From assembly GCA_005884255.1 (NCBI GenBank), contig VBDL01000683.1:1-6498 (forward strand): DNA of 6,498 nt, given 5' to 3'. The notes under the pieces are model-generated. The model worked only from the letters and a program-made list of their open reading frames with translations. It was not told the DNA's origin and did no database searches. The stretch is from Betaproteobacteria bacterium (GTDB taxonomy: Bacteria; Pseudomonadota; Gammaproteobacteria; Burkholderiales; Burkholderiaceae_C). A program made the translations under genes and the position numbers. Below, piece by piece: positions 1 to 6,498 of this stretch (positions are counted from its first letter, which is position 1; the number at the start of each line of letters is the position of its first letter).

Positions 1-207
1 GACCTGCTCGACGGCGGCAGCGGTGCGGACCAGTTGATGGGTGGCACCGGCAACGATCAGCTTATCGATGTCGTGGCGCCCTTCGGTGGCGCCGAAGAGC
101 TGGCCAAGCAAGCGCTTCAGGAGATTGCGCCAGGCCAGAGCGCCAGCGTCTGGCTGGCCGATGCTGCCGGGCAGCCGCATCTGAAGGAAATCCGCGGCAA
201 TGGCTGA
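1..207 (+). CDS. RTX calcium-binding repeat protein, C-terminal end (partial, 5' end outside window)
   Basis: Frame 1 reads from the first base to TGA at 205-207, giving the last 68 residues of a longer protein. Residues 5-13 (GGSGADQLM) and 14-22 (GGTGNDQLI) are two consecutive glycine/aspartate nonapeptides of the RTX type. These are known to bind Ca2+ in a parallel beta-roll once the protein has been secreted. The remaining 46 residues have no repeats and should hold the uncleaved C-terminal secretion signal that type I exporters recognise. The family includes toxins, proteases, lipases and adhesins, and the visible part does not say which this is. The stop codon overlaps the start of a HlyD-type adaptor gene, which supports a type I secretion substrate translated with its own export machinery. 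That adaptor is truncated, so export through this locus is doubtful. Confidence 0.9.
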   Translation, partial: DLLDGGSGADQLMGGTGNDQLIDVVAPFGGAEELAKQALQEIAPGQSASVWLADAAGQPHLKEIRGNG

Positions 208-619
208 CATGCCCGTGCAGGCCGGGTCCCATGCGGCGGCCGCGGTTGTCCCGCTGGCCCCCGAGGCCCTGGACTTCGCGCCGGACCTGCTGGCCATCCA
301 GGAGCGCCCGCCGTCGCGCATGCCCAGGGCGTTGAGCGTCACGACCGTCGCTTTGGTGGGACTGCTGCTGCTGTGGGCCATCTTCTTCAAGCTGGACATC
401 ATCGCCAGCGCCGAGGGGCGGCTCGTGCCGCTGACCTTCACCAAGGTCGTGCAGCCGGCCGAGGCCGGCGTGGTCACCGAGATCCTCGTCGACGATGGCC
501 AGGCGGTGAAGGAGGGCCAGCTGCTGATGCGGCTCGACGCGCGCATGTCGCAGGCCGACACCGCGGCGCTGGGCAAGGACGTGGCATTGCGCCGGCTCAC
601 GCTGCGGCGCATCGATGCC
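200..619 (+). pseudogene. HlyD-family membrane fusion protein, N-terminal fragment only
   Basis: This is the periplasmic adaptor of a type I secretion system, which links an inner-membrane ABC exporter to a TolC-type channel. ATG at 200 is preferred: AAGGA at 184-188 sits 11 bases upstream, and the start overlaps the RTX stop by 8 bases, suggesting translational coupling. ATG at 209 is a weaker alternative. The order seen is a cytoplasmic N-terminus of about 45 residues, one membrane segment (about 46-64, VTTVALVGLLLLWAIFF), and a lipoyl-like half-hairpin (about 80-112, including VVQPAEAGVVTEILVDDGQ and EGQLLMRLD). The start of the alpha-helical hairpin follows, ending LRRIDA at residue 140. 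Family members are usually about 400-480 residues. Here homology stops at residue 140 and the same frame enters a PBP-like sequence. The second lipoyl half, the beta-barrel and most of the hairpin are missing, so a working adaptor is unlikely. No ABC exporter gene is visible. Confidence 0.85.
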
Positions 620-1433
620 GACCCGTCGAATCCGCGGCGCCAGGACTACCTGGCGCGCTTTGCCGACAGGGAAGGGCGCGAGTTCCTCGCGCGCTTCTAT
701 CGCAAGTACGCAGGCAAGCCGGCGCACGAGGCGAAGACCTGCTGGTGCACAGCGCGCGGCCGACGCCGGCGCGCCTGGCCGCCGCGTTCTACGGTCTCGA
801 ACCCGACGCGAACGCGGACCGCCTCGCAGAGTTCATCGCGCGGCGCCTGCCCAACGCCGATCTCTCCAACGCGGCGCTGCAGACACTGCGCGACAAGGTC
901 GGTCCGGACCGCTGGTCGCTGGCCGACCGCGGCTACCTGGCGGCGTGCACCCGCTGGAACTGTGGGTTGCGGCCTACCTGCGCCAACATCCCAAGGCCAC
1001 GCTCGGCGAGGCGGTCGCGGCCAGCGGCCAGAACGGCAGGTGCTGACACCCTCGTACGCGAGCGCGCTCGGCGCATCGGGCGACTGGCCCGCGGCGCTGG
1101 CCGAGCTGATGGGCATCATCGTCAACCGCGGCATGCGCCTGCCGGTGACGCGCGTCGCCTCGCTGCAGTTCGCGCGGGGCACGAAACGCGCCTCGTGTGC
1201 CAGCCGACGCAGGCCGAGCGCGTGCTCAAGCCCGAGATCGCGGCGCGCGCTCATTGGCGTGGTCGAAGAGGGAACAGCCAAGCGGCTGAAGGGTGCGCTG
1301 ATACGTCGCGTATGGCAGCGTGGTGGAGATCGGTGGCAAGACGGGCACGGGCGACCACCGCTTCGACACCTTCGGGCGCGGCGGCCAATTGCTCTCTTCG
1401 CGCGTGGTGAACCGTTCGGCGACCCTGGTCTTT
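620..1433 (+). pseudogene. Decayed C-terminal third of a PBP-like transpeptidase (paralogue of the gene at 2771-5991)
   Basis: Protein-level matches to the PBP-like gene on the other strand run in the same order but jump frames. Frame 2 covers 620-737 (DPSNPRR, RFADREG). Frame 1 covers about 735-943 (FYGLEPDA, WSLADRGYLA). Frame 3 covers 945-1025 (HPLELWVAAYLR). Frame 2 covers 1028-1180 (PSYASALGASGD, ALAELMGIIVN). Frame 1 covers 1186-1240 (AERVLKPEIA), frame 2 covers 1244-1300 (VVEEGTAKRLKGAL), and frame 3 covers about 1310-1433 (GGKTGTGD, SRVVNRSATLVF). Matches are 18 of 26 residues in the HPLELW block and 20 of 34 in the KTGT block. Compared with the other copy, about 43 codons are missing after ERQ (1031-1039), about 7 bases near 1182 and about 11 bases near 1242. 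The SxxK and SxN motifs are absent; KTGT is at 1338-1349. A faint continuation may reach 1575. It cannot make an active enzyme. Confidence 0.85.
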
Positions 1434-1670
1434 GCTGCCCCTGGTCGACGGCATCGCCTGCAGCGTCGCACTCGACGATCGGGAGCAGGCCGGGCCGATG
1501 CGCAGCTCGGCGCGCTGAAACCTTCACGCTTCTCGCCAGCGCGGCGCGGAACTGCAGTACTTGGGCCAAGGTGATGATGGATCCTGGCATAGCCGCGCTG
1601 CCACGTCAGCGCCCGGCAGCCGTGGGCCGCGGTGCCGGGTCGGTCTGCAGCCTCTGCAGCAGTTCGGCCG

Positions 1671-1907
1671 CGTGATGCACCGGCACCCCAGGTTATGTCG
1701 GCACCGGTGCTCGTCGTGCGCCTGGAACGCACCAGCGACGAATGCATGGCGCTAATGACGGAGAACCGCCTGCGTCACCTGCCCGTGATGGACGGCGCCA
1801 GACTCCTCGGCATCGTTTCCATCGGAGACCTCGTCAAGCAGGTCGTCGCCGATCAGCGGTTCGTCATCGAACAGCTCGAGCACTACATTTGCGGCGAGCG
1901 CGGCTGA
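1671..1907 (+). pseudogene. CBS-domain protein, C-terminal half (first CBS domain missing)
   Basis: Frame 3 encodes about 78 residues ending at TGA 1905-1907. The recognisable part begins around RDAPAPQVMSAPV and continues through DECMALMTENRLRHLPVM, LLGIVSIGDLVKQVV and IEQLEHYI. This matches the second CBS motif and C-terminal helix of small two-CBS proteins of about 140-150 residues. Such proteins often bind adenine nucleotides as Bateman modules, although their cellular role is usually unknown. The first CBS domain and native start are missing; upstream is unrelated sequence after the PBP relic. GTG at 1632 or ATG at 1695 could start translation, but neither has a convincing ribosome binding site. 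One CBS motif alone would have to dimerise to form a binding site. I call it a 5'-truncated remnant, although the remaining reading frame is clean, so the truncation may be fairly recent. Confidence 0.8.
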
Positions 1908-1994
1908 TCGACGCGTTGAAGCCTCGCGGGTCATGGACAAGAAGGGCACGCATTACCGGACAGCCGGAGTGCGGATTCTCCCCGCGCGCTCAGC

Positions 1995-2543
1995 CTACTG
2001 GCTCGGGTAGGTCAAATCGGCGCGCCGGTTCTGCGCCCACGCGGCCTCGTCGTGACCGGGGGCCCTGGGCCGCTCCTTGCCCCAGCTGATGGCCTCCATC
2101 TGCGTCTCCTTGACGCCGTAGATCTTCAGAGCGTTCAGCACGGCCTGTGCGCGCTTGTGGCCCAGCGCGAGGTTGTATTCCGCGCTGCCCCGCTCGTCGG
2201 CGTTGCCCTCGATTTTGATGGCCAGAGGAGCGTGCGAGGACAGGTACTCCCCATGCCGCTCGATCAAGGGGTTGTACTCCGGCTTGATCGAGAACTCGTC
2301 GAAGTCGAAGTAGACGCTGCGGTTGGCGGAGATCGGGCTCTTCGGATCGAGGTATTCAGGTAGCGCGACGGTGGCCACCGTCGACGCGGCGGCGGGCTGC
2401 GGTGCGGCCTCTGCGGCGGGCGTCGGCGATTGCTGGGCGACAGGGGCCGGTGCGGTCGCGGGGGTGTTCAACGGCGTGCTGCTGCAACCGGCAAGCAAGG
2501 CGGCGGCGCAGGACCACAACGCGCAAGCCTTGGTGGCGTTCAT
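1995..2543 (-). CDS. pal: Peptidoglycan-associated lipoprotein Pal (OmpA-like domain)
   Basis: Pal is an outer-membrane lipoprotein that binds peptidoglycan and works with the Tol proteins in outer-membrane constriction and integrity. ATG at 2543 is chosen over an upstream in-frame ATG at 2591 because it places a lipoprotein signal correctly and has GGAG eight bases upstream. The 182-residue product has a signal with lipobox LAGC, modified Cys20 and Ser at mature position 2, which favours outer-membrane sorting. A Pro/Ala-rich linker (about 24-60) and an OmpA-like domain (about 76-180) follow. GNADERG (113-119) with Asp116, and HKRA with Arg131, are the peptidoglycan-binding residues expected from the family. 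Length is close to E. coli Pal (173). The ending with AWAQNRRADLTY is typical of Pal. No tolB or cpoB lies next to it: downstream is the convergent CBS remnant, and upstream on the same strand is the PBP-like gene, 227 bases away. It may be an extra copy or a displaced gene. Confidence 0.88.
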   Translation of the reverse strand: MNATKACALWSCAAALLAGCSSTPLNTPATAPAPVAQQSPTPAAEAAPQPAAASTVATVALPEYLDPKSPISANRSVYFDFDEFSIKPEYNPLIERHGEYLSSHAPLAIKIEGNADERGSAEYNLALGHKRAQAVLNALKIYGVKETQMEAISWGKERPRAPGHDEAAWAQNRRADLTYPSQ

Positions 2544-2770
2544 CTCGAAATCTCCGTAGTGCGGTGAATGGCGAGGTCGCCGGGATGGCATCCACGCACG
2601 GCCTCATTCGGATTGTGCAAGATTCAAATTTGAACCGAGCGGAGCGCACAGCCGCAATTGCCGCCGCTCCACTGGGTCGACGCGCTGAGTTCGGCGAGCT
2701 GCTGGCTGATGCAGCGCGCGGTCGACCATGCCGCCTCAAGCTCGCCCGCCGCGCGCGTGCGCGGGCCTGG
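2544..2770 (-). promoter_or_regulatory. Upstream region of pal, with an AT-rich 12-bp palindrome
   Basis: This 227-base gap lies between the end of the PBP-like gene and the Pal start on the same strand. It is long enough for pal to have its own promoter. The only AT-rich patch is around 2612-2636. It contains the perfect palindrome TTCAAATTTGAA (2623-2634), 80-91 bases upstream of the Pal ATG. On the minus strand, CACAAT just downstream of the palindrome resembles a weak -10 box, but no good -35 is spaced to it. The Pal ribosome binding site (GGAG, 8 bases before ATG) is also here. Promoter or operator function is inference. Confidence 0.3.
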
Positions 2771-5700
2771 CTATCGTCGAGCGGCCCTCGCTTCGGGAGG
2801 TGGCGCGGTCTCACGCGATATCCACTCGACGGTGTCCTCATGCTCAAACAGATTGGGCCGAGGCAGAGATGGTGGAAGATCGAACGGGGGAACATTGCGT
2901 ACCAAGAATGGCCTCGGCGGCTGCTGCGCTGCCTGCCCATACGGCTGGTGATCGGCGTTGGCGCTGGCGCATTGCCCCTTGCCGGGCGCGTCCTCTCGCG
3001 CGGCGGCGATCGGCCGTAGCAGCGGCGCCAGGGTCTTTAGAATTTGCACCGGCAAGGCGCTGGTGAAGAGGTAGTCCCGAGCGTCCACGCCGGGCACGTA
3101 GGCGGTCACGGTGCCGAAGTGGCGCTTGCCGACGAAGAACACAAACGTCGCGGTACGGTTCAGCACGCGCGATTCGATCAACCGTCCCCGGGCCGCGTAG
3201 ATGCTGGTCCGGTTGTCGCCCGTGCCCGTCTTGCCGCCGAGCGGCACGTGTGTGCCATCCGGCAGGTCCAGCGCGCCGTGGATGCGGCGCGCCGTGCCCT
3301 GCTCGACGACTTGCTCCAGCGCGCGTTGCACGGTGGCCGCGATCTCCGGGGCGAGCACGCGCTCGGGCTTGGCCGGCTGGCGGTCCAGTACCGTCTCGTA
3401 GGGCGTCCCGGCGCCGAAGTGCATCTGCTCGAGCCCATCAACTCGGCCAGCGCCGATGGCCGGTCGCCGGAGCTGCCGATCGCCGTCGCGTAGGAGGGCA
3501 CCAGGAACTCGAACGGATAGCCCAGTCGCTGCCACGCACGATGGATCTCGGCGAAGGCGTCGATCTCCAGCAAGGTCGCGATGCGCGTGTCCTGCGCGGC
3601 GCGCGCCCGTGTCTGCAGCAGCCACCCATAGGCCTGTTGACGCTCGGCGCGGCTGGCGTCGAGGACCTGCGCGAGCTTGGCGTCCGGATGCTCGCGCAGG
3701 TATGCCGCCACCCACAACTCGAGCGGGTGCACTCGCGCCAGAAAGCCGCGATCGGCCAGCGAATAGTGGCTTGCCGCATGGCGCTCGTAGAGCGCGGCCA
3801 ACGGAGGCCGCGGCCGCGCCCTGCGCGCCGCAGCCTTGGGCCCCACGACCGCAGGCGGTACCGCCTTGGCCGGCAGGTGCTCGCGCAGAAAGCCGCCGAA
3901 TGCCTCCAGACTGGCGTCGGGCTCGAGCGTACGAAAAACCGCCGCCAGGCTCTCGGGGCTGGCGCGGGCGGTGCTCGCGAGCACCTCCAGAATCTCGGCC
4001 GGGCTCTTGCCGCGGTACTTGCCGTAGAAGTGCCGGATGAAGGTGCTGCCTTCGCGGTCGGCAAAACGCGACAGCAGCGCGGCGCGCTGCGGGTTGTCCG
4101 GGCTGCGATAGATGTAGTGGTGCACCACATCGCGCATCAGACGGATGAAGGCCAGATTGATCGACTCCTGGAAAGCCTCGGCCACCGTCGGGCTGCGGGA
4201 GTTGTCCGCGCGCTTGAAGTTCTCGAAGGTGTGCGCGCCGCCACCGGTGAAGAAGGTCTCGCCGGGGTTCGCCGAATAGCGGCGCTGCATCGCCGCCTCG
4301 AGCATCGCCGGCAGGCTCTGGTCGGTAGTGCTCGACAGGTGATCCACCGCCCAACGCGTCAGGCGGTCTCGACGCGCGACCTCGACGCGGCGCAACTCGG
4401 CCGCGCTCATGCCCGCGTAGCGCTCATGCAGCGCGGCGACGACCTCGAGGTAGGCGATCAGCGTGCGCAACTTGGCCGTCGAGCCGAGCTCGAGCTTGGC
4501 ACCGGCGTTGATGTCGAAGGGTTCATCGAGGTTGTCGGCCTGCACGCGCAGCCGATTGTCCGCGTCGGTGCGCTCGTACAGCGTGAAGCTGTAGAAGAGC
4601 CTGGCCGGGTCGCCGCGTTCGAGCAGGTGCGGGCCGACGAGCCCGGCGGCCTTGGCGTTGCGGCTCTCGCGCAGGCGGCGCAGCTGGTCGCTCACGGCCG
4701 CCTGCAGCGCGCCGTCGATGCTGCTGCTTACCGTGAGGTCCAGCCGATCGAGGTCATACAGCCGCGGCGTGTCGAGCAGCGCGGCGAGCTGCACCCGCAC
4801 CAGGTTGGCTGCCTTGCGCGCGGTGTAGTCCTCGGTGCGCGCTCGCCCGCTGTCCTCGCGCGGCGCTGGCCGCAACGGCAGCGCCGCGTCGCGCAACGCC
4901 GCAGTGATGACGCCCGCGTCGGCGAGGAGCCGCAGGTAGCTGTCGCCAAGCCGGGTCAGCTGCTCCTGGCCCGCGCCGAAGTAGAAGGAGGGCCGGCGCT
5001 GCGCGATGATCAGGCTCAGCACCTGCCGGTAGGCCAGCGCCTGCGCCCGCAATGGCGCGCCCTCGGGATGGGCCAGGCGCAGCGCGCGGTTGGCGGCGTC
5101 GAAGTCCGCGCCGTACCAGGCCCACAACCCGTCGCCGATGCCGTGGACCTCGCCGTGGCCGGGCTGGGCGCCCAGCGGCATGCTGTCGAGGTAGTCGGCG
5201 ATGATGCGCCGGCGCGCGGGCAGCGTCTGCTCGCCGTCGCGGTACACGCGCACCGAGGCCGAGATCATCTGGCGTAGCTTCTCGCCGATCGAAGCGGTGC
5301 GCCCTTCGGGCGAGTGGCGATACTTCTCGATCTGCGTGGCCAGCGTGCTGCCGCCGGCGGCCGGGTAGCCCGGATCGACGGCGACGATCGCCCGCTCGCC
5401 CACCGCCTTGGCCAGCCGCGGCAGTTCCACCACGGGGTTGTGCTTCGGGTCTTTTGCTGCGAGCAGCTCACGGTTCTCGATGAAGACCAGCGTGTCGATC
5501 ACCAAGGGCGGGACGGCGTCGAAGTCGGCGTAGACGCGCCGCGGGTAGTGCCCGTCGAACAGCGGCGCCGCGCGGCAATCGAGCACCTGCAGCCCGGCCT
5601 GCGTCTTCTCCCGGTAGGGAGCGTAGAAGCCGTGCTGCGCGTAGTCGAGCAGGGTCTGCGAATGACGGGCTTGGGCGCTGACCTCGTAACCCTGCGTGCG

Positions 5701-5991
5701 CAGCCGCTCGACGTAGCCGGGAATTCGCGTGTAGCCGAGCCGCTCGTCGAACGGGCCTGACAGCGGAAAGCGGATGGACGCGCTCGCGCCCGGCTCGACG
5801 CGGAAGTCGAGCTTCTTGGCGAACGCGGACAGGTAGCGCGCCTGCAGCGTGGAGGTGCGCAGCTCCCACGCAGCGAACTGCGCGAGCAGCAGAGCAACCA
5901 GCGCGGCGAGCGCGATCTTCAGCGACAGCACTCTGCGCCACCAAGGCTTGAGATGGGTGTCGTTGTTTCGCACGGCCGACTCACGCCGCAC
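2771..5991 (-). pseudogene. Large class A PBP-like transglycosylase/transpeptidase, split by one out-of-frame gap at about 3433
   Basis: The expected role is peptidoglycan synthesis: polymerising lipid II and cross-linking stems in the periplasm. GTG at 5991 opens the frame; GTG at 5973 is possible, and neither has a clear ribosome binding site. Visible in order: a membrane anchor (about 21-43); a GT51-like region (about 160-300) with IENRELL (Glu172), GGSTLATQ (213-220), EKLRQM (237-242) and DYLDSMPLG; the transpeptidase SxxK as STAK (504-507); and SxN as SIN (610-612). About 200 extra residues (622-828) follow, then PSYATAIGSSGD and LAELMG (to 853). At 3433 the frame shifts by one and homology resumes at LEQMHFGAGT, continuing through KTGT (3221-3232) and SRVLNRTATFVF to TAG at 2771-2773. 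The inverted relic suggests 40 missing bases; the repaired protein would be about 1,086 residues. As read, translation loses KTGT, so transpeptidase activity would be lost. Both sides are otherwise clean, so the break is recent or an assembly error. Confidence 0.85.
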
Positions 5992-6498
5992 GGTGGCGGG
6001 TCAATCAACGATGGCAGCGTTCACGAGCGTTTATCGGTGGGGTGCTCGCACGGGCAGGTGTTGAAGACCGCTCCTCGCAGGACCACCGAGGCCACGCAAG
6101 CCCTAGCCGACGCGCTTGCGTTAGACGCTGGCACCGCCCAAACGTTGCTTGCTGCGCCTTGGAACGCTTCGCTGCACTTGCTGGGCTTGATCGAGCGGCT
6201 TCAGCAGATGCAGCTGCAGGCGCTCCACGGGGCGGGACGGACTCTCCGGTCGGCCCGGTCGTCGCCGAGGCCAGCGGGAACCGCGGGCTGGTCGGTCGTT
6301 CCTTTGCTCTCCGAAGTCCGCGGAGTATGGTGCGTGGCCTGCGCCATCTGGGGCGAGATCGTCAGAGACGTTCGCCAGCGCATGCCGCCCGGTGCCTGGG
6401 CGCTCTGGGCGAGGCCGGCGGCACGAAGTGCCTGGAGATCGCCAAGGAGTTGGCGACCTGACAACGGCCTTCTGAGGCGACACGAACATCGACGACGT
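5992..6498. other. No identifiable gene; possible partial or degraded coding sequence on +
   Basis: This 507-base stretch lies upstream of the PBP-like gene and reaches the window edge. I recognise no family in it. On the + strand, frame 1 is open from GTG at 6058 to the last base (147 codons without a stop), and its first 60 or so residues are plausible protein with an amphipathic stretch (SLHLLGLIERLQQMQLQALH). Downstream that frame becomes Arg/Trp/Pro-rich and unconvincing. Frame 3 then looks more protein-like near its end (CLEIAKELAT, stop at 6459-6461). This could be a small gene with a frame break around 6235-6390, or chance open frames in GC-rich DNA. No ribosome binding site decides a start, and no clear promoter, terminator or RNA gene is seen. 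Confidence 0.3.

Noticed and set aside
200..1675. A single 491-residue open frame that could be annotated as one HlyD protein
   Set aside because: Only the first 140 residues are HlyD-like. The next part matches the PBP-like gene, and from about 735 most of the frame is out-of-frame translation of the relic.
1596..1684. Short minus-strand stretch reading like a protein C-terminus (HHAAELLQRLQTDPAPR then stop)
   Set aside because: Too short to support, with no start or recognisable family. It could be a trace of another lost gene, but chance is as likely.
560..1700. Insertion sequence or transposon as the cause of the gene breaks
   Set aside because: No transposase-like frame, terminal inverted repeats or target-site duplications were found near the junctions at about 620 and 1671.
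697..1747. Minus-strand open frames opposite the relic
   Set aside because: They show no family-like motifs and low-complexity composition, while the + strand has clear homology blocks.
1994..2011. CCTAC/GTAGG inverted repeat at the end of pal as a terminator
   Set aside because: The stem is only 5 bp, overlaps the pal stop codon and has no following T-run in either direction.
3250..5277. Very long + strand open frame (675 codons) opposite the PBP-like gene
   Set aside because: It is an Arg/Ala/Gly-rich antisense shadow of a GC-rich gene. The minus-strand frame contains recognisable motifs in order (GGSTLATQ, STAK, SIN).
1..6498. CRISPR array, tRNA or rRNA
   Set aside because: No regularly spaced direct repeats, cloverleaf-type sequences or rRNA-like segments were seen on either strand.

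Overview
The window is GC-rich, with strong G/C preference at third codon positions. It looks like a chromosomal segment of a Gram-negative proteobacterium. A Pal lipoprotein, a type I secretion adaptor next to an RTX protein, and a large transglycosylase/transpeptidase of a type I associate with Betaproteobacteria all fit a Burkholderiales-like host, but that assignment is inference. I see no rRNA, tRNA, CRISPR array, transposase or obvious insertion-sequence ends.

Left part, + strand (1-1907): a run of broken genes. The last 68 codons of an RTX (calcium-binding nonapeptide) protein overlap by 8 bases the start of a HlyD-type membrane fusion protein. That hlyD-like gene is intact for only about 140 codons. 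It then runs directly into the C-terminal third of a penicillin-binding-protein-like gene (about 620-1433, traces perhaps to 1575). This relic is broken by at least six frame changes and several block deletions. It is followed by the 3' half of a two-CBS-domain protein gene lacking its first CBS domain. The 491-codon open frame from 200 to 1675 that spans this stretch is therefore not one gene.

Middle, - strand (1995-2543): a complete peptidoglycan-associated lipoprotein (Pal) with lipobox, Pro/Ala linker and OmpA-like domain. No tolB, cpoB or other tol gene is next to it in the window.

Right part, - strand (2771-5991): a very large class A PBP-like gene with an N-terminal membrane anchor, a GT51-type transglycosylase region, and a transpeptidase with STAK, SIN and KTGT motifs. 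It carries about 200 extra residues between SIN and KTGT. A single out-of-frame gap at about 3433, best explained by a 40-base deletion, puts KTGT in a different frame from the rest. The gene is either freshly inactivated or carries an assembly error. The relic at 620-1433 is an inverted, diverged paralogue of the last third of this gene and supplies the residues missing at the gap.

The last 500 bases (5992-6498) hold no gene I can identify, only weak hints of a degraded or partial coding sequence. I find no convincing new multi-gene system. The notable content is an unusual PBP family with an inserted domain, present as one nearly intact and one decayed copy, in a visibly rearranged region.
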